From assembly GCF_900111485.1 (NCBI RefSeq), contig NZ_FOIC01000005.1, positions 177,683-241,682 on the forward strand: a stretch of DNA of 64,000 nt, read 5' to 3'. The translations under genes and the position numbers were made by a program. Of this stretch, positions 55,030 through 63,657 are shown piece by piece. This stretch comes from Natrinema hispanicum. Lineage in GTDB: Archaea; Halobacteriota; Halobacteria; Halobacteriales; Natrialbaceae. Position 1 is the first letter of the stretch, and the number at the start of each line of letters is the position of its first letter. The notes under the pieces were generated by a model. That model was not told the origin of the DNA and ran no database searches. It saw only the letters and a program-made list of their open reading frames with translations.

Positions 55030-56156
55030 ATGAAAGACGCGGACCAGGCAATCGACCTCCTCGAAGATATCACGCTCATCCCTGGGCCGACAGAAGAATT
55101 GCTAAATGAGAGACAATTCCTCGACTATCGGAGTGAGCGAGAACAGTGTCTTGATTGGCTGTTAACATTCGGCATAGATCCGAAGACAGCTGATGGATAC
55201 GCAAAACAACCGTCAGCAATCGCGCGTTCCGAATGGACCAGTTCTACCGCTGGGTTTGGGAGCAGGAAGGCGGGTACACTACGAGCCTCACTCACGACCA
55301 CGCTGACAATTACTTGCGTCACTTAGCTGGCCAACAGAAGTCAAACGCGCACAAGAACTCGTGTCGGAAGGCCTTGATGATGCTCTACAAGTGGCGACAT
55401 CATCAACGCGGAGCAGACAAGTGGGAGCCAGAGATTACGTTCTCCCGCAAAAACCAATCAACGACGCCACGGGATTACTTAACGCGCGAAGAGCGGACTG
55501 CCATCCGTGACGCGTCACTGGAGTATGGAAGTGTCCCTAGTCGTGATAGTGTCCACGGTGACGAACGAGACCAGTGGGTTGCGTACCTGGCACAACGTTT
55601 CGAGAAGCCGAAAACAGAAGTGACGGAAGCGGACTGGGACCGCGCGAACAAATGGAAGACACCAAGCCTTGTCGCCGCGAGCCTCGATGGTGGTCTACGC
55701 CCGATCGAGGTTGAACGCGCACGAACGTCGTGGGTTGACGTCGACAACGGTGTCCTCCGAATCCCGAAAGAAGAGTCCTCGAAGAATACAGAGCACTGGA
55801 TCGTTAGCCTCCAGACCCAGACTGTCGAGATGCTGGATCGCTGGTTGACACAACGAGCAACGATCGAAAAGTACGATGACACCGACGCGCTTTGGTTGAC
55901 GAGAAGAAGCAACCCGTACCAGACCTCGTCACTCCGGAATTTGCTTCACCGGCTCTGTGAGATCGCAGGGATCTCCACAGAGAATCGGCAAATGAGTTGG
56001 TATGCTATCAGGCCTTCGACAGGAACGTATATGGCACGTGAGGAAGGACTCGCGGCTGCCCAGACTCAACTCCGTCATAAGTCGCCAGAAACGACGATGA
56101 AGTACGATCAAGCACCGATCGAAGATCGGAAGAACGCGTTAGATCGAATGGGGTAG
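55030..56156 (+). pseudogene. int: tyrosine recombinase (integrase), frameshifted
   Basis: The N-terminal core-binding segment (KDADQAIDLLEDITLIPG onward) is in one frame and the rest (TTVSNRAFRMDQFYRWVW onward) in another. The junction is the A-run at 55203-55206: one extra A would restore GYAKTTVSNRAF. The catalytic half is otherwise complete, with the first Arg in GGLRPIEVERA, second Arg in WYAIRPSTG, LRHKSPETT and nucleophile Tyr in TMKYDQ. With the shift repaired it would be about 376 aa. It may be inactive, use slippage, or reflect a sequencing error. It lies right next to the tRNA, as the integrating enzyme should. Confidence 0.85.
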
Positions 56157-56178
56157 TTCCCAGTATAGTGGGGCAGCG

Positions 56179-57558
56179 TTACTCCTCTGTCCCGTCTTGA
56201 AGGATTTGCCTCGTGATATCGACACGGGCTTCAGTCGTATCCGAAATCACCGCATCGATGTGGAGGCCGCCGCCATTCGTCTTGGAGACCGCCGCAGTTG
56301 TCTCGTTTGTCTCCTGTGCTGGTTGAGTATTCGTAGTGGCTGTTGACGAGGTCGCATCTACCTCTTCTGCGAAGGGGTTGTATTCGGGATCTGCTGCTGC
56401 CTTCTCTGCTTTTCGCTGGGTTTCGTTGAGCCGGAGTTGAAGCTTTTCGACTGGGGTCTGGTTGTACGCCTCTTGTGTCGTCTCGTATCGTTCGTGTCGC
56501 AGTTGATCGTTGGCTTCGGACAGTTCTCCCTCGGCAGTCACGTTCCGCCCCATCGTCTGGCGAAGACTGTACCAGACGATCTTCCGATCATCTGTTTTGA
56601 TCCCTGCTTCTTCGCATAGATTCCGCAGGAGGTTACAGAGGCTCCCTGATTGGTAGGGGTTTCCCTCCCTGTTGAGCCAGATTTTGTTGCTCCCATCGTA
56701 CTTTTCGAGGTGACGTCGCTCCTGAAACCACTCACTTAGCACATCTCCAGACCTGTCTGACAGGCCTACCTCTTCTTTTTCGCGTTCTTTGCAGGCGAAC
56801 TCAGTTGGGATTTTGAGCGTGTTCGATTTCGGGTCGTACCAATGCGTTTCGGCGTTTCCGATTTCGATCGGTGCGAGTCCAGCATCGAACCCAACGGCCA
56901 CCATGGAGTGGACTTTCCCACTCCAATCAGCATGCAACCAATCGTTTCGCGTTACGTCTTCTTTCGGGATTCCAAGCCGCTGTGCAACGAGGCCATCTAT
57001 TTTCTCCCGTTCGTCAACAGGTGTATCGTAGTACGATGGGAGTGCGCCATAGGACTCTGCTTCCTCAAACAATAGTCCCAGTTCGCGGTAGGTGAATCGG
57101 TACGCGGATTCACCTTTCTCGTCACTGAAGTTGATTTTTGGTTCCCACTCGTAGTCCATCGCCCCTTCGTAATACTGCCATCTGAAATAGCACCCCAGAG
57201 TGTCGGCAAATTTCCTCTTCGTCGATTCACCGTACTCCTCGCCTTTGTTCTTCCCTCGTTGTTTCGTGATCTCTGCTCGGTCAATCATCAACAGGAGAGC
57301 GTCGGCATGTTCGTCCTCAATTTTCGTAGGATCGTCCGGGTCGAAATACGTGATTGAGAATCGATGGAGCTGATCAAGGCGGTCGAGGTAGTTCTCTGCC
57401 GTCGATTCGCTGAGTCCGATTTCTCGCCTTGGATTCTCTCCCTTATTGATCATCCACGTGTGGAGGTCGCTATACGTTCGTTGGACGTCTTCTGCTGCAT
57501 CACCGAGTTCTCTTCGCAACGCTTCAGTGATGGCGGCAGGTGATTTTGAACTCGTCAT
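56179..57558 (-). CDS. tyrosine recombinase-like protein lacking the first catalytic Arg
   Basis: This 459-aa member of the phage-integrase family has an N-terminal SAM-like core-binding domain (about 20-140) and a catalytic domain (about 200-375). The box that holds the first arginine reads GFDAGLAPIEIGNA, with Ala (A229) in place of Arg; the neighbouring recombinase keeps Arg in the same box. The second Arg (R333 in YSLRQT), H355 in LRHERYETT and Y365 are present. An 80-residue low-complexity tail follows. It converges with the first recombinase. It may be a non-catalytic regulator or an altered enzyme. Confidence 0.85.
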   Translation of the reverse strand: MTSSKSPAAITEALRRELGDAAEDVQRTYSDLHTWMINKGENPRREIGLSESTAENYLDRLDQLHRFSITYFDPDDPTKIEDEHADALLLMIDRAEITKQRGKNKGEEYGESTKRKFADTLGCYFRWQYYEGAMDYEWEPKINFSDEKGESAYRFTYRELGLLFEEAESYGALPSYYDTPVDEREKIDGLVAQRLGIPKEDVTRNDWLHADWSGKVHSMVAVGFDAGLAPIEIGNAETHWYDPKSNTLKIPTEFACKEREKEEVGLSDRSGDVLSEWFQERRHLEKYDGSNKIWLNREGNPYQSGSLCNLLRNLCEEAGIKTDDRKIVWYSLRQTMGRNVTAEGELSEANDQLRHERYETTQEAYNQTPVEKLQLRLNETQRKAEKAAADPEYNPFAEEVDATSSTATTNTQPAQETNETTAAVSKTNGGGLHIDAVISDTTEARVDITRQILQDGTEE

Positions 57559-57875
57559 TTGGCGCGAAGCGGCATATCACCTACCCGGTTAAAAACCCGT
57601 TCTAGAAATTACGATAATACTATAGATTAATAGAATATAGTGATGTATATTGGGTGTATACGCGCTCACAGTACTCTTTGTCCCCCTGTAGGTGATCTGG
57701 GGAAATTGACCGGGCTTAGCGACCGTCAGAACAGATTACTGGACCGCTTCAGCAACAAATTCTTCAGAATCGCAAGCAGGCGCAGGCTTTGAGCGCGGTG
57801 AACGGGTAGTTGACGTAGAGAGAAGCAACTACTGCTCTTGAACGGATTTATTGCCAACTAGTTGTAATTTACCGT
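57559..57875. other. AT-rich intergenic region between recombinase and PLD-ATPase
   Basis: This 317-base divergent region is strongly AT-rich from 57590 to 57660 (repeated TATAG, TATAA and AATAG runs). It contains no ORF with coding character and holds promoters for both flanking genes and the CAACTA operator cluster. Confidence 0.6.
57806..57864 (+). promoter_or_regulatory. operator-like CAACTA half-sites before the PLD-ATPase gene
   Basis: GTAGTTG (57806-57812) and CAACTAC (57826-57832) form an inverted repeat, and CAACTAGTTG (57855-57864) is a perfect palindrome of the same half-site. The latter lies between the promoter box GGATTTA (57844-57850) and the ATG (57876), where binding would block transcription. 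Confidence 0.55.
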
Positions 57876-60149
57876 ATGGATGAACTTACGGCGAACATTT
57901 CGTTTGACAGGTTCGCTGATATGCCGGAGTTCTACGGGTCGGGATCGGCAAAGTACCGGCTGGCGATGGTGAAGGAGCGAGGTGACTTTCTCGATCTGTT
58001 CGAGGGTGCTCGTCACGTTGACGCAGTTACCTACGCGGAGACGCCTGAACTAATGGTGAAAATGTTGACCGAGTACGATATCGGATCGCTGGACGTTCTC
58101 ATCGGAAACGCCGACGATTACGCTGGCCAAGTCAATGACGTCTCTACTGCGCGCTCACTGGTTCAGCTGCGACAGGATGGTCGGCTCACGGTTCGGCTGA
58201 AGAACCGGAAGACCGTCCACTCGAAGATCTACCGTATCGTCATGCCGGACGACACGGTAAAACTCGTGCAGGGATCCGCAAACCTCTCACGGAACTCATG
58301 GGAGTACCACACGAACCAAATATCTGTTTTTACGACTGATGTCGGGACCGAACTGGACAAAGAGTTCAAGCGGTTCATCGACGAATATCGGGAAAGCTAC
58401 AGCAGCCAGACACTGTTAGAGGGGCTGGTTGAAGCGCTTGAAGAAGCCGACTCACCAGAAGAGCGGGAGAACCGGATTGAGTACTGGGTCGGGACGGCTG
58501 ATCTCGATGTGAGTGACACGGCCGCGCTGAATCAGGACGCTGTAGAGGATCTAAAAGATGTCGCAGATCAGGTCACTGCCGTCGTTGATGATCCGGAAGA
58601 GGCTGACGAGACGGTCGCGTTCATTGAGGAACCCGAAAATGCCGATCGAACCATCGTAGAACCCGACGATTCAGCGGTCGAGGATGACTCAGACGAAACA
58701 GATGACAGTGACGAGTCTCCAGATGTCGGGCTCGTCGAATCTGAGCACGAAACAAGTTTGACGGACACACTCGACCGACCACGGGTCAGAGCGCCTGATG
58801 AGAAGATCCGGATGGGGACGAGCAAAGTGGACAAAGACACGGCCGACGAGTTCGGAACCAGCCTCCGTGATCGGGGTGCGACTGTCGAAGACCACAGTAT
58901 CACTGCACCACTGAGCGCATACAACAAGCAGGTCAAGGAATCGACGGCGATTCCGACGATGTCTGTCCTTCCGGACGCTGAGCAAGTGGTGATTGGCGAG
59001 GATGATGAGATGATTCTGGTCGCCACTGACGAACCAACGCCTGAAGTCTTGGGCCATTGTCTCGAAACGATCGAGGACTACATCGAGACTGTCGAGAACC
59101 ACGGCTACACGCAGTCGGAAACCGCGGTGATGGCGCAAATGTACGAGGCGTTCCTCTACGGGTTCTGGGCCCCATTCGCCAATCAGTACGCCGAGGCACT
59201 CTCCTCACCATCACGGACGCTCGACAACGTCCTCCAGCACCTCTACATCGAAGGGAAAAGCGACGCCGGGAAGGACAAACTCACCGAGTACATCCTCCGA
59301 CTGATTTCCGATAACACGGTTATCTCTGGTGTAGACGCAGACGATGTCGGTGTCGGAGAAATCCGCGGTATCCGCGAGTGGGACACGTCCTTCCCGTACG
59401 CAATCATCGACGCAGAGAAGCGCAAGATCCAGAACTGGAGCCCGATCCGGAACTACTGGGGTGACTGGACACCGACAAGCGTTGACCAGCCCTGCCTCAT
59501 CTTCACGACGAACGACGCGCTTCCCAAATCGGAGTTCCGGAACCGGATGAAGATCCTGAGTATGGACGTCTCATTCCCATCAAACCCTGAAGACCCAGGA
59601 TTCCGGGAAGCCCAAGAAGACCTCACCCAAGTACTAGAACGAGAAAACCCGATATTCAGCTACGTCGCCCGCCGGATGCTCACCGAGCAACCATGGACCG
59701 ACGGGAACGGGACCATCGAAGACGTTCGACGCATCTTCCGTGAGTTCTACGACGAAGCCGGTCGAGAGGAACCGGAGTACTTCCCAGCCGACGAACCAGC
59801 AGAAAAAAAGTATGATACGGGACGCCTCAAATGGAAACGGGACATCCAAGGTGGCCGCGTCACGTTCGAGTCCGAGCCCGACGCGATCACTGCCGACTTC
59901 GACCGCGAAGAATACGAAGTATACGACTACGAGAAACGGCTCCCGAAACGGTTCATGTCGGAGAAATCCTCCACCAGCGTCTACGTTGGCGCACCAGAAG
60001 AATTCGCTGAGTGGATCGGGTATTCCGTCGACGAACTACTGGACGGTGCCGCCGAAACGAGCAGCGATTACGAACAACCGACTGGAACAAAGGTAGCTTC
60101 CGACGAAAATGAGTCGAGCGGATTCCTCTCGCGCCTATTCGGGGATTGA
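57876..60149 (+). CDS. PLD-type phosphodiesterase fused to AAA-like ATPase
   Basis: The 757-aa protein begins with a phospholipase D-like domain (residues about 10-180), with HSK at 115-117 and GSANLSRNS at 133-141, i.e. one HKD motif. A very acidic linker (about 240-300) leads to a C-terminal ATPase-like domain. It has a degenerate P-loop IEGKSDAGKDKL (Asp instead of Ser/Thr after GK), a Walker-B-like YAIIDAEK (508-515), a sensor-like LIFTTND (541-547) and arginine-rich FRNRMK. One HKD motif implies a dimeric nuclease. The fusion of nuclease and ATPase on a mobile element suggests defence or replication. No family name is known to me. Confidence 0.75.
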   Translation: MDELTANISFDRFADMPEFYGSGSAKYRLAMVKERGDFLDLFEGARHVDAVTYAETPELMVKMLTEYDIGSLDVLIGNADDYAGQVNDVSTARSLVQLRQDGRLTVRLKNRKTVHSKIYRIVMPDDTVKLVQGSANLSRNSWEYHTNQISVFTTDVGTELDKEFKRFIDEYRESYSSQTLLEGLVEALEEADSPEERENRIEYWVGTADLDVSDTAALNQDAVEDLKDVADQVTAVVDDPEEADETVAFIEEPENADRTIVEPDDSAVEDDSDETDDSDESPDVGLVESEHETSLTDTLDRPRVRAPDEKIRMGTSKVDKDTADEFGTSLRDRGATVEDHSITAPLSAYNKQVKESTAIPTMSVLPDAEQVVIGEDDEMILVATDEPTPEVLGHCLETIEDYIETVENHGYTQSETAVMAQMYEAFLYGFWAPFANQYAEALSSPSRTLDNVLQHLYIEGKSDAGKDKLTEYILRLISDNTVISGVDADDVGVGEIRGIREWDTSFPYAIIDAEKRKIQNWSPIRNYWGDWTPTSVDQPCLIFTTNDALPKSEFRNRMKILSMDVSFPSNPEDPGFREAQEDLTQVLERENPIFSYVARRMLTEQPWTDGNGTIEDVRRIFREFYDEAGREEPEYFPADEPAEKKYDTGRLKWKRDIQGGRVTFESEPDAITADFDREEYEVYDYEKRLPKRFMSEKSSTSVYVGAPEEFAEWIGYSVDELLDGAAETSSDYEQPTGTKVASDENESSGFLSRLFGD

Positions 60150-60224
60150 CCCTCCAGAAGTGAGCCTGTACTTCGGATGTCACAGCACCCATGGTTAATC
60201 AGATGTGAGGACGAATCCACAACT

Positions 60225-60404
60225 ATGGACGACGCTGACGCAGAGAAAATAACGATCTACGAGCAGTACAGACGTGAGGAAATCACGGAGAAAGAAGCGC
60301 GAGAGCTGCTAGGCGACGATGTAGTCGATTCGATGGAGAACGATGTAGAAGCATTTGAATCATCCATGAAACTCGACACGAGTGATTTACTATCCGGTAA
60401 GTGA
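60225..60404 (+). CDS. 59-aa acidic helical protein, possible partner
   Basis: The protein (DDADAEKITIYEQYRREEITE after Met) is predicted all-helical with an EKEARELLGDDVVDSMENDV segment, resembling small helix-turn-helix antitoxin-like proteins (residues about 10-40). It lies 75 bases after the PLD-ATPase gene on the same strand. Its job could be to bind DNA or to control the larger protein; neither is shown. The ATG at 60225 is preferred, since the upstream residues lack character. Confidence 0.6.
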   Translation: MDDADAEKITIYEQYRREEITEKEARELLGDDVVDSMENDVEAFESSMKLDTSDLLSGK

Positions 60405-60443
60405 ATGTGAGAACCTAATAGGGTAGCGCTGCAGCGGTGGTCA

Positions 60444-61412
60444 TCATTCGTGCACTTCTGCTCCTGTCCGAAAACTCGTGAGTTCGTCGATGCGGTCCTC
60501 CAAATCCACGATCTCTTGGCGTAACTCTTGGGCCTCTTCACCTTCTGTCGCCGCAAGTTGCTCTTTGAGACCTTGCAAACGCGTCTCCTTGACCTCGTCA
60601 TCCACCTCTGCCTTTCGAACGTACTCGCTTTCGTCGATTTCGTATACGTCGCTCTCGGCCAGTTCCGTCACTTCCAGCGCGTCATCAACCTTGTCGCGGT
60701 CCACACTCATGACGCGCCCAGGATCGATTCCAGCGTCTTCGAGCGCCGCTAGAACCTCCGCGTCATCCTTGAGCGTGCGGTTGCGTCGGGTGGTCCGCTG
60801 GACAGAGCCGAACGGGCCACTGACGGGCCGATCATGGTGGAGGCGGTTGAGCAGCACATCGGCGACATCCTTGCGGAAACTGTTGGCATTGCGTTGAACG
60901 TCCGAAAGCAGCGTGTACAGATTGACCAGCGCGTCCGTTTCCATGTCCTCCAACGTGGCTACGTCGTGGCGTTCAAGCGCATCAACGAGCAAGAGCGCGT
61001 CAGCATACACATCAAGGTCGGGCTCCGTCCGGTCTTCAGCCTCCAGTTCGGTCTCAGCCTTAAGCAGCTGTGTGGACGTCGCCCCCTCCCTCTCGATAAT
61101 CACACCAGCATCCTCATCGATTTCGAAGCGAGGATGCAGACTCCACACCGCTGGGTAGGGGTCGGCGTCAGGAGGAAGTCGGTCAAGTTCGAAACCATTT
61201 GACGTATTGGAGATCCGTCGATACAGCGTCTCGAACTGGTCGCGCTGAAGTGGTTGTTTTTGATCCTTGTTCTCGAAACGGATGATAATACGGTGCTCCT
61301 GGACATCGGTAATCCGGAACCGGTTACGCGACAATGGAGTGACGAGCGTCGCTCCATCGGGAACACCATCAAGTTCATCGAGAAGCGTACGCCAACTCAC
61401 ACTAAACGGCAT
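60444..61412 (-). CDS. unknown protein, paralogue of the 19.8-kb gene
   Basis: The 322-aa protein has the same layout as the chromosomal gene at 19774: N-terminal SVSWRTLLDEL with VTPLSRNRF, a central acidic helical region, the motif block SVQRTTRRNRTLKDDAEVLA and VMSVDRDKVDDALEVTELAE, then KETRLQGLKEQL and a terminal coiled coil. Function is unknown. The open frame extends to 61811 but the upstream part is the shadow of the amphi-Trp gene; ATG 61412 begins the aligned region. The gene is divergent from the amphi-Trp gene. Confidence 0.8.
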   Translation of the reverse strand: MPFSVSWRTLLDELDGVPDGATLVTPLSRNRFRITDVQEHRIIIRFENKDQKQPLQRDQFETLYRRISNTSNGFELDRLPPDADPYPAVWSLHPRFEIDEDAGVIIEREGATSTQLLKAETELEAEDRTEPDLDVYADALLLVDALERHDVATLEDMETDALVNLYTLLSDVQRNANSFRKDVADVLLNRLHHDRPVSGPFGSVQRTTRRNRTLKDDAEVLAALEDAGIDPGRVMSVDRDKVDDALEVTELAESDVYEIDESEYVRKAEVDDEVKETRLQGLKEQLAATEGEEAQELRQEIVDLEDRIDELTSFRTGAEVHE

Positions 61413-61514
61413 ATCAAATGAAAGATGAGTGGAAGGCAAAACCGTGTGGGAGACATCTCGGGCCAGTGCTCTTGAAGAACGACTCATACACCCACTGTGC
61501 GGGCATCCTAATTC

Positions 61515-61539
61515 GATAAGTACAGGGGATTCACTTATC
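61515..61539. promoter_or_regulatory. inverted repeat overlapping the amphi-Trp promoter
   Basis: GATAAGT (61515-61521) and ACTTATC (61533-61539) are perfect complements separated by 11 bases. The right arm overlaps the position expected for a TATA box (about 25-30 bases before the ATG at 61564). Confidence 0.4.
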
Positions 61540-61563
61540 CGGGCAGGCAACGTGTCGTTCAGT

Positions 61564-61851
61564 ATGCCTGAAGAAGTTCTGTTCAAATCGGAAAGCGACC
61601 AGAGTCGAGAAGAGATTGCATCGTACCTTCGGAAAGTCGCAGACAATCTCGACAACGGAAACGCTATCAGCCTGAAAGCAGGCTCCGAGTCTGTAACACT
61701 GAATCCTCCTGCCCGACCGACCTTTGAGGTCAAAGCTGAACGCGAAGGCCCGGCTGGCAATATGACTGAATTAAGTGTCGAGTTCGAACTCGAATGGGAT
61801 GAGAACGCCAATGGGAAGGGCAGCGGCAGTGGCCAGCTAGAAATCGAATAG
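61564..61851 (+). CDS. amphi-Trp domain protein
   Basis: The 95-aa protein matches the haloarchaeal amphi-Trp family: PEEVLFKSESDQSREEIASYL, an LRKVADNLDNGNAISLKAG beta-hairpin region, LNPPARPTFEVKAEREGP and an acidic ELSVEFELEWDEN stretch (positions given by order). It is presumed soluble. The function is unknown. The ATG at 61564 is the conserved start; the upstream frame is not. Confidence 0.82.
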   Translation: MPEEVLFKSESDQSREEIASYLRKVADNLDNGNAISLKAGSESVTLNPPARPTFEVKAEREGPAGNMTELSVEFELEWDENANGKGSGSGQLEIE

Positions 61852-61957
61852 TCTCTCTGCAGACCTACTTGTCGGCCAGTTCACCATCGAAGTGGGTGTA
61901 ATCAACACTATGGGACGAGTTCTATGACACCCCCGACTACTGTTAATCACAAGGGCG

Positions 61958-63310
61958 TCAACTACTGCGGATAGATTGTCGCGCAATTGAGCGAGCGGTG
62001 GATAGCTCGATCTCGTCGAACGTATCGTCTTCTTCGAGTGTCTCAATTACAGCGTCAACTGGTTCTGTGAATGTGAACATAAGGTGAACACCGCTTTTGA
62101 AGCCACCACTCGTCCGCTCGCTTTCGAGTACACCATACGTTCCTGCTTTGTTGATGTGGCTGTTGACGGTTTCCTGCGTATAGACGTCGCGGTCGGTGCG
62201 TTGGCAGATTTCTTGATACAACGTGTAAATTGCTGGACTTGGTGCCGCGCCATCATTCACATCTGCGACAACGGCCGCAGCATAAAGCGAGAGCTTCTTC
62301 TGGAGTGACATTCCACCAACGATTTCTAACACTCGGTTTTTGACGACTGAGTCATTGGCTGCGTGTACATGCCGCTCTGTAACAACCGTCTCTCCGTTCC
62401 TGTTTGCTAACTCTCCTGCATCACGAAGTAAGTCGATCGCTCGACGTGCGTCACCCTCGTTTTTCGCCCCGTATGCAGCAACGAGTTCGATGACACCGTC
62501 ATCAAGTGCCCCGTCTTTGAAGGCGTCACGTCGGCGGTTGAGGATTTCGATGAGTTCGTTAGCATCATAATCGGAGAAATGGATACCGGTCGGATTGTAC
62601 GAGCTATCGGTGCGGCTATCAAGATTCTCGCGGAATTTAGGATGGTTCGTGATCACGACCGTTGAGACGAGGGTATCGACATGCTGCTCGGCCATGACTC
62701 GGCTCAAGCTGTAGAGTAACCGGGAATACGCAGGCTCATCATCACTAGCGCGACCGGTAAGAGTATCAATTTCATCGAGTATGAACACAAGAGCATCGAA
62801 ATGCCGGTCAACAATCTCGTAGAGACGGACATATTTTGCATCGGTGGAGACACCTTTCCGAGGGATATCCCAGGAGACACCGGCTTTCTTAGCGGTTTGA
62901 TTTCCGAGTTTCCAGACAGCGCGGTCTAACGAGTGGGACTCCATCGTTTTGAAATTGACCGCAATAAAGTCGAAGTCAATCTTGTTCTGAGTGGCGCGTT
63001 CTTTTACTTTCTCAGCGACCGCTTTCACCGTGAGTGTTTTTCCAGTACCACTTGGCCCGTAGAGTAAGAGATCTGGGGGACGTTCGCCGTCGAGGGTGTC
63101 ACGAAACGCTCGGGCCTCAGCTGCTAGTTGTTTGTCACGGCCATAGATCCGGTTGTGATCGACGATCGTGTTCGAGTCAACGAGTTGTTTATTCTCGAAG
63201 ACTGTTTTTCGTTCGCCATCGAGGATGCTATCGACGATAGATGACTCAGAAGACTGATCTGTGATATCTTCGCTCCCATCTCCCTGCATGTCGGATGGGT
63301 TGTGGTTCAT
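61958..63310 (-). CDS. Orc1/Cdc6 replication initiator
   Basis: The 450-aa AAA+ initiator has a flexible N-terminus (about 50 residues), Walker A YGPSGTGKTLTV (residues 84-95), Walker B VFILDEIDTLTG (D179, E180), sensor motifs in VVITNHPKFRENL, and a C-terminal winged helix (about 350-430; QETVNSHINKAGTYGVLES). It should recognise the iterons immediately upstream of its own start and open the origin of the element. The start at 63310 is chosen because the iterons begin about 35 bases beyond it. Confidence 0.93.
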   Translation of the reverse strand: MNHNPSDMQGDGSEDITDQSSESSIVDSILDGERKTVFENKQLVDSNTIVDHNRIYGRDKQLAAEARAFRDTLDGERPPDLLLYGPSGTGKTLTVKAVAEKVKERATQNKIDFDFIAVNFKTMESHSLDRAVWKLGNQTAKKAGVSWDIPRKGVSTDAKYVRLYEIVDRHFDALVFILDEIDTLTGRASDDEPAYSRLLYSLSRVMAEQHVDTLVSTVVITNHPKFRENLDSRTDSSYNPTGIHFSDYDANELIEILNRRRDAFKDGALDDGVIELVAAYGAKNEGDARRAIDLLRDAGELANRNGETVVTERHVHAANDSVVKNRVLEIVGGMSLQKKLSLYAAAVVADVNDGAAPSPAIYTLYQEICQRTDRDVYTQETVNSHINKAGTYGVLESERTSGGFKSGVHLMFTFTEPVDAVIETLEEDDTFDEIELSTARSIARQSIRSS

Positions 63311-63344
63311 TATCGGTGATGAACACTAAGCTGCAATACCTTTT

Positions 63345-63614
63345 TCGAAATGAAAGGGGTGTAGTCGAAATGAAGGCACCATGATCGAAATGACTCAGGG
63401 TGCTATTGGAATTGAAGTAATAGGATCAGTACCGAGATGAGGACACCGTGATCGAAATGAAATTAGGCAGAGGGAGATGCTCCAGAGGCGAATCACTCTC
63501 ACACCGTGATCGAAATGAAATCGTAGAAATTGAAGACGGGGACTGCCCCGTCTCCAGTCTGAGAGCGGATTATGCGGTGAAACTGGCTGAGTAAGCCACC
63601 GTGATCGAAATGAA
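63345..63614 (+). repeat. iteron array, candidate replication origin
   Basis: CACCGTGATCGAAATGAA is repeated exactly at 63444-63461, 63502-63519 and 63597-63614. A one-mismatch copy (CACCATGATCGAAATGA) lies at 63377-63393, and two shorter copies (TCGAAATGAA) at 63345-63354 and 63365-63374. All are in one orientation and lie upstream of the Orc1/Cdc6 gene. A hairpin, GACGGGG-ACTG-CCCCGTC at 63535-63552, sits between two copies. The placement fits an Orc1/Cdc6-bound origin. Confidence 0.85.
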
Positions 63615-63657
63615 CTCGAAGAAGAGACCTGTAGAATTATGACTTATACGCTGAACA

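Noticed and set aside
63345..63614. Repeats considered as a CRISPR array
   Set aside because: The unit is only 18 bases, the spacing varies (about 58-95 bases), partial copies occur, no cas genes are near, and an Orc1/Cdc6 gene is adjacent.
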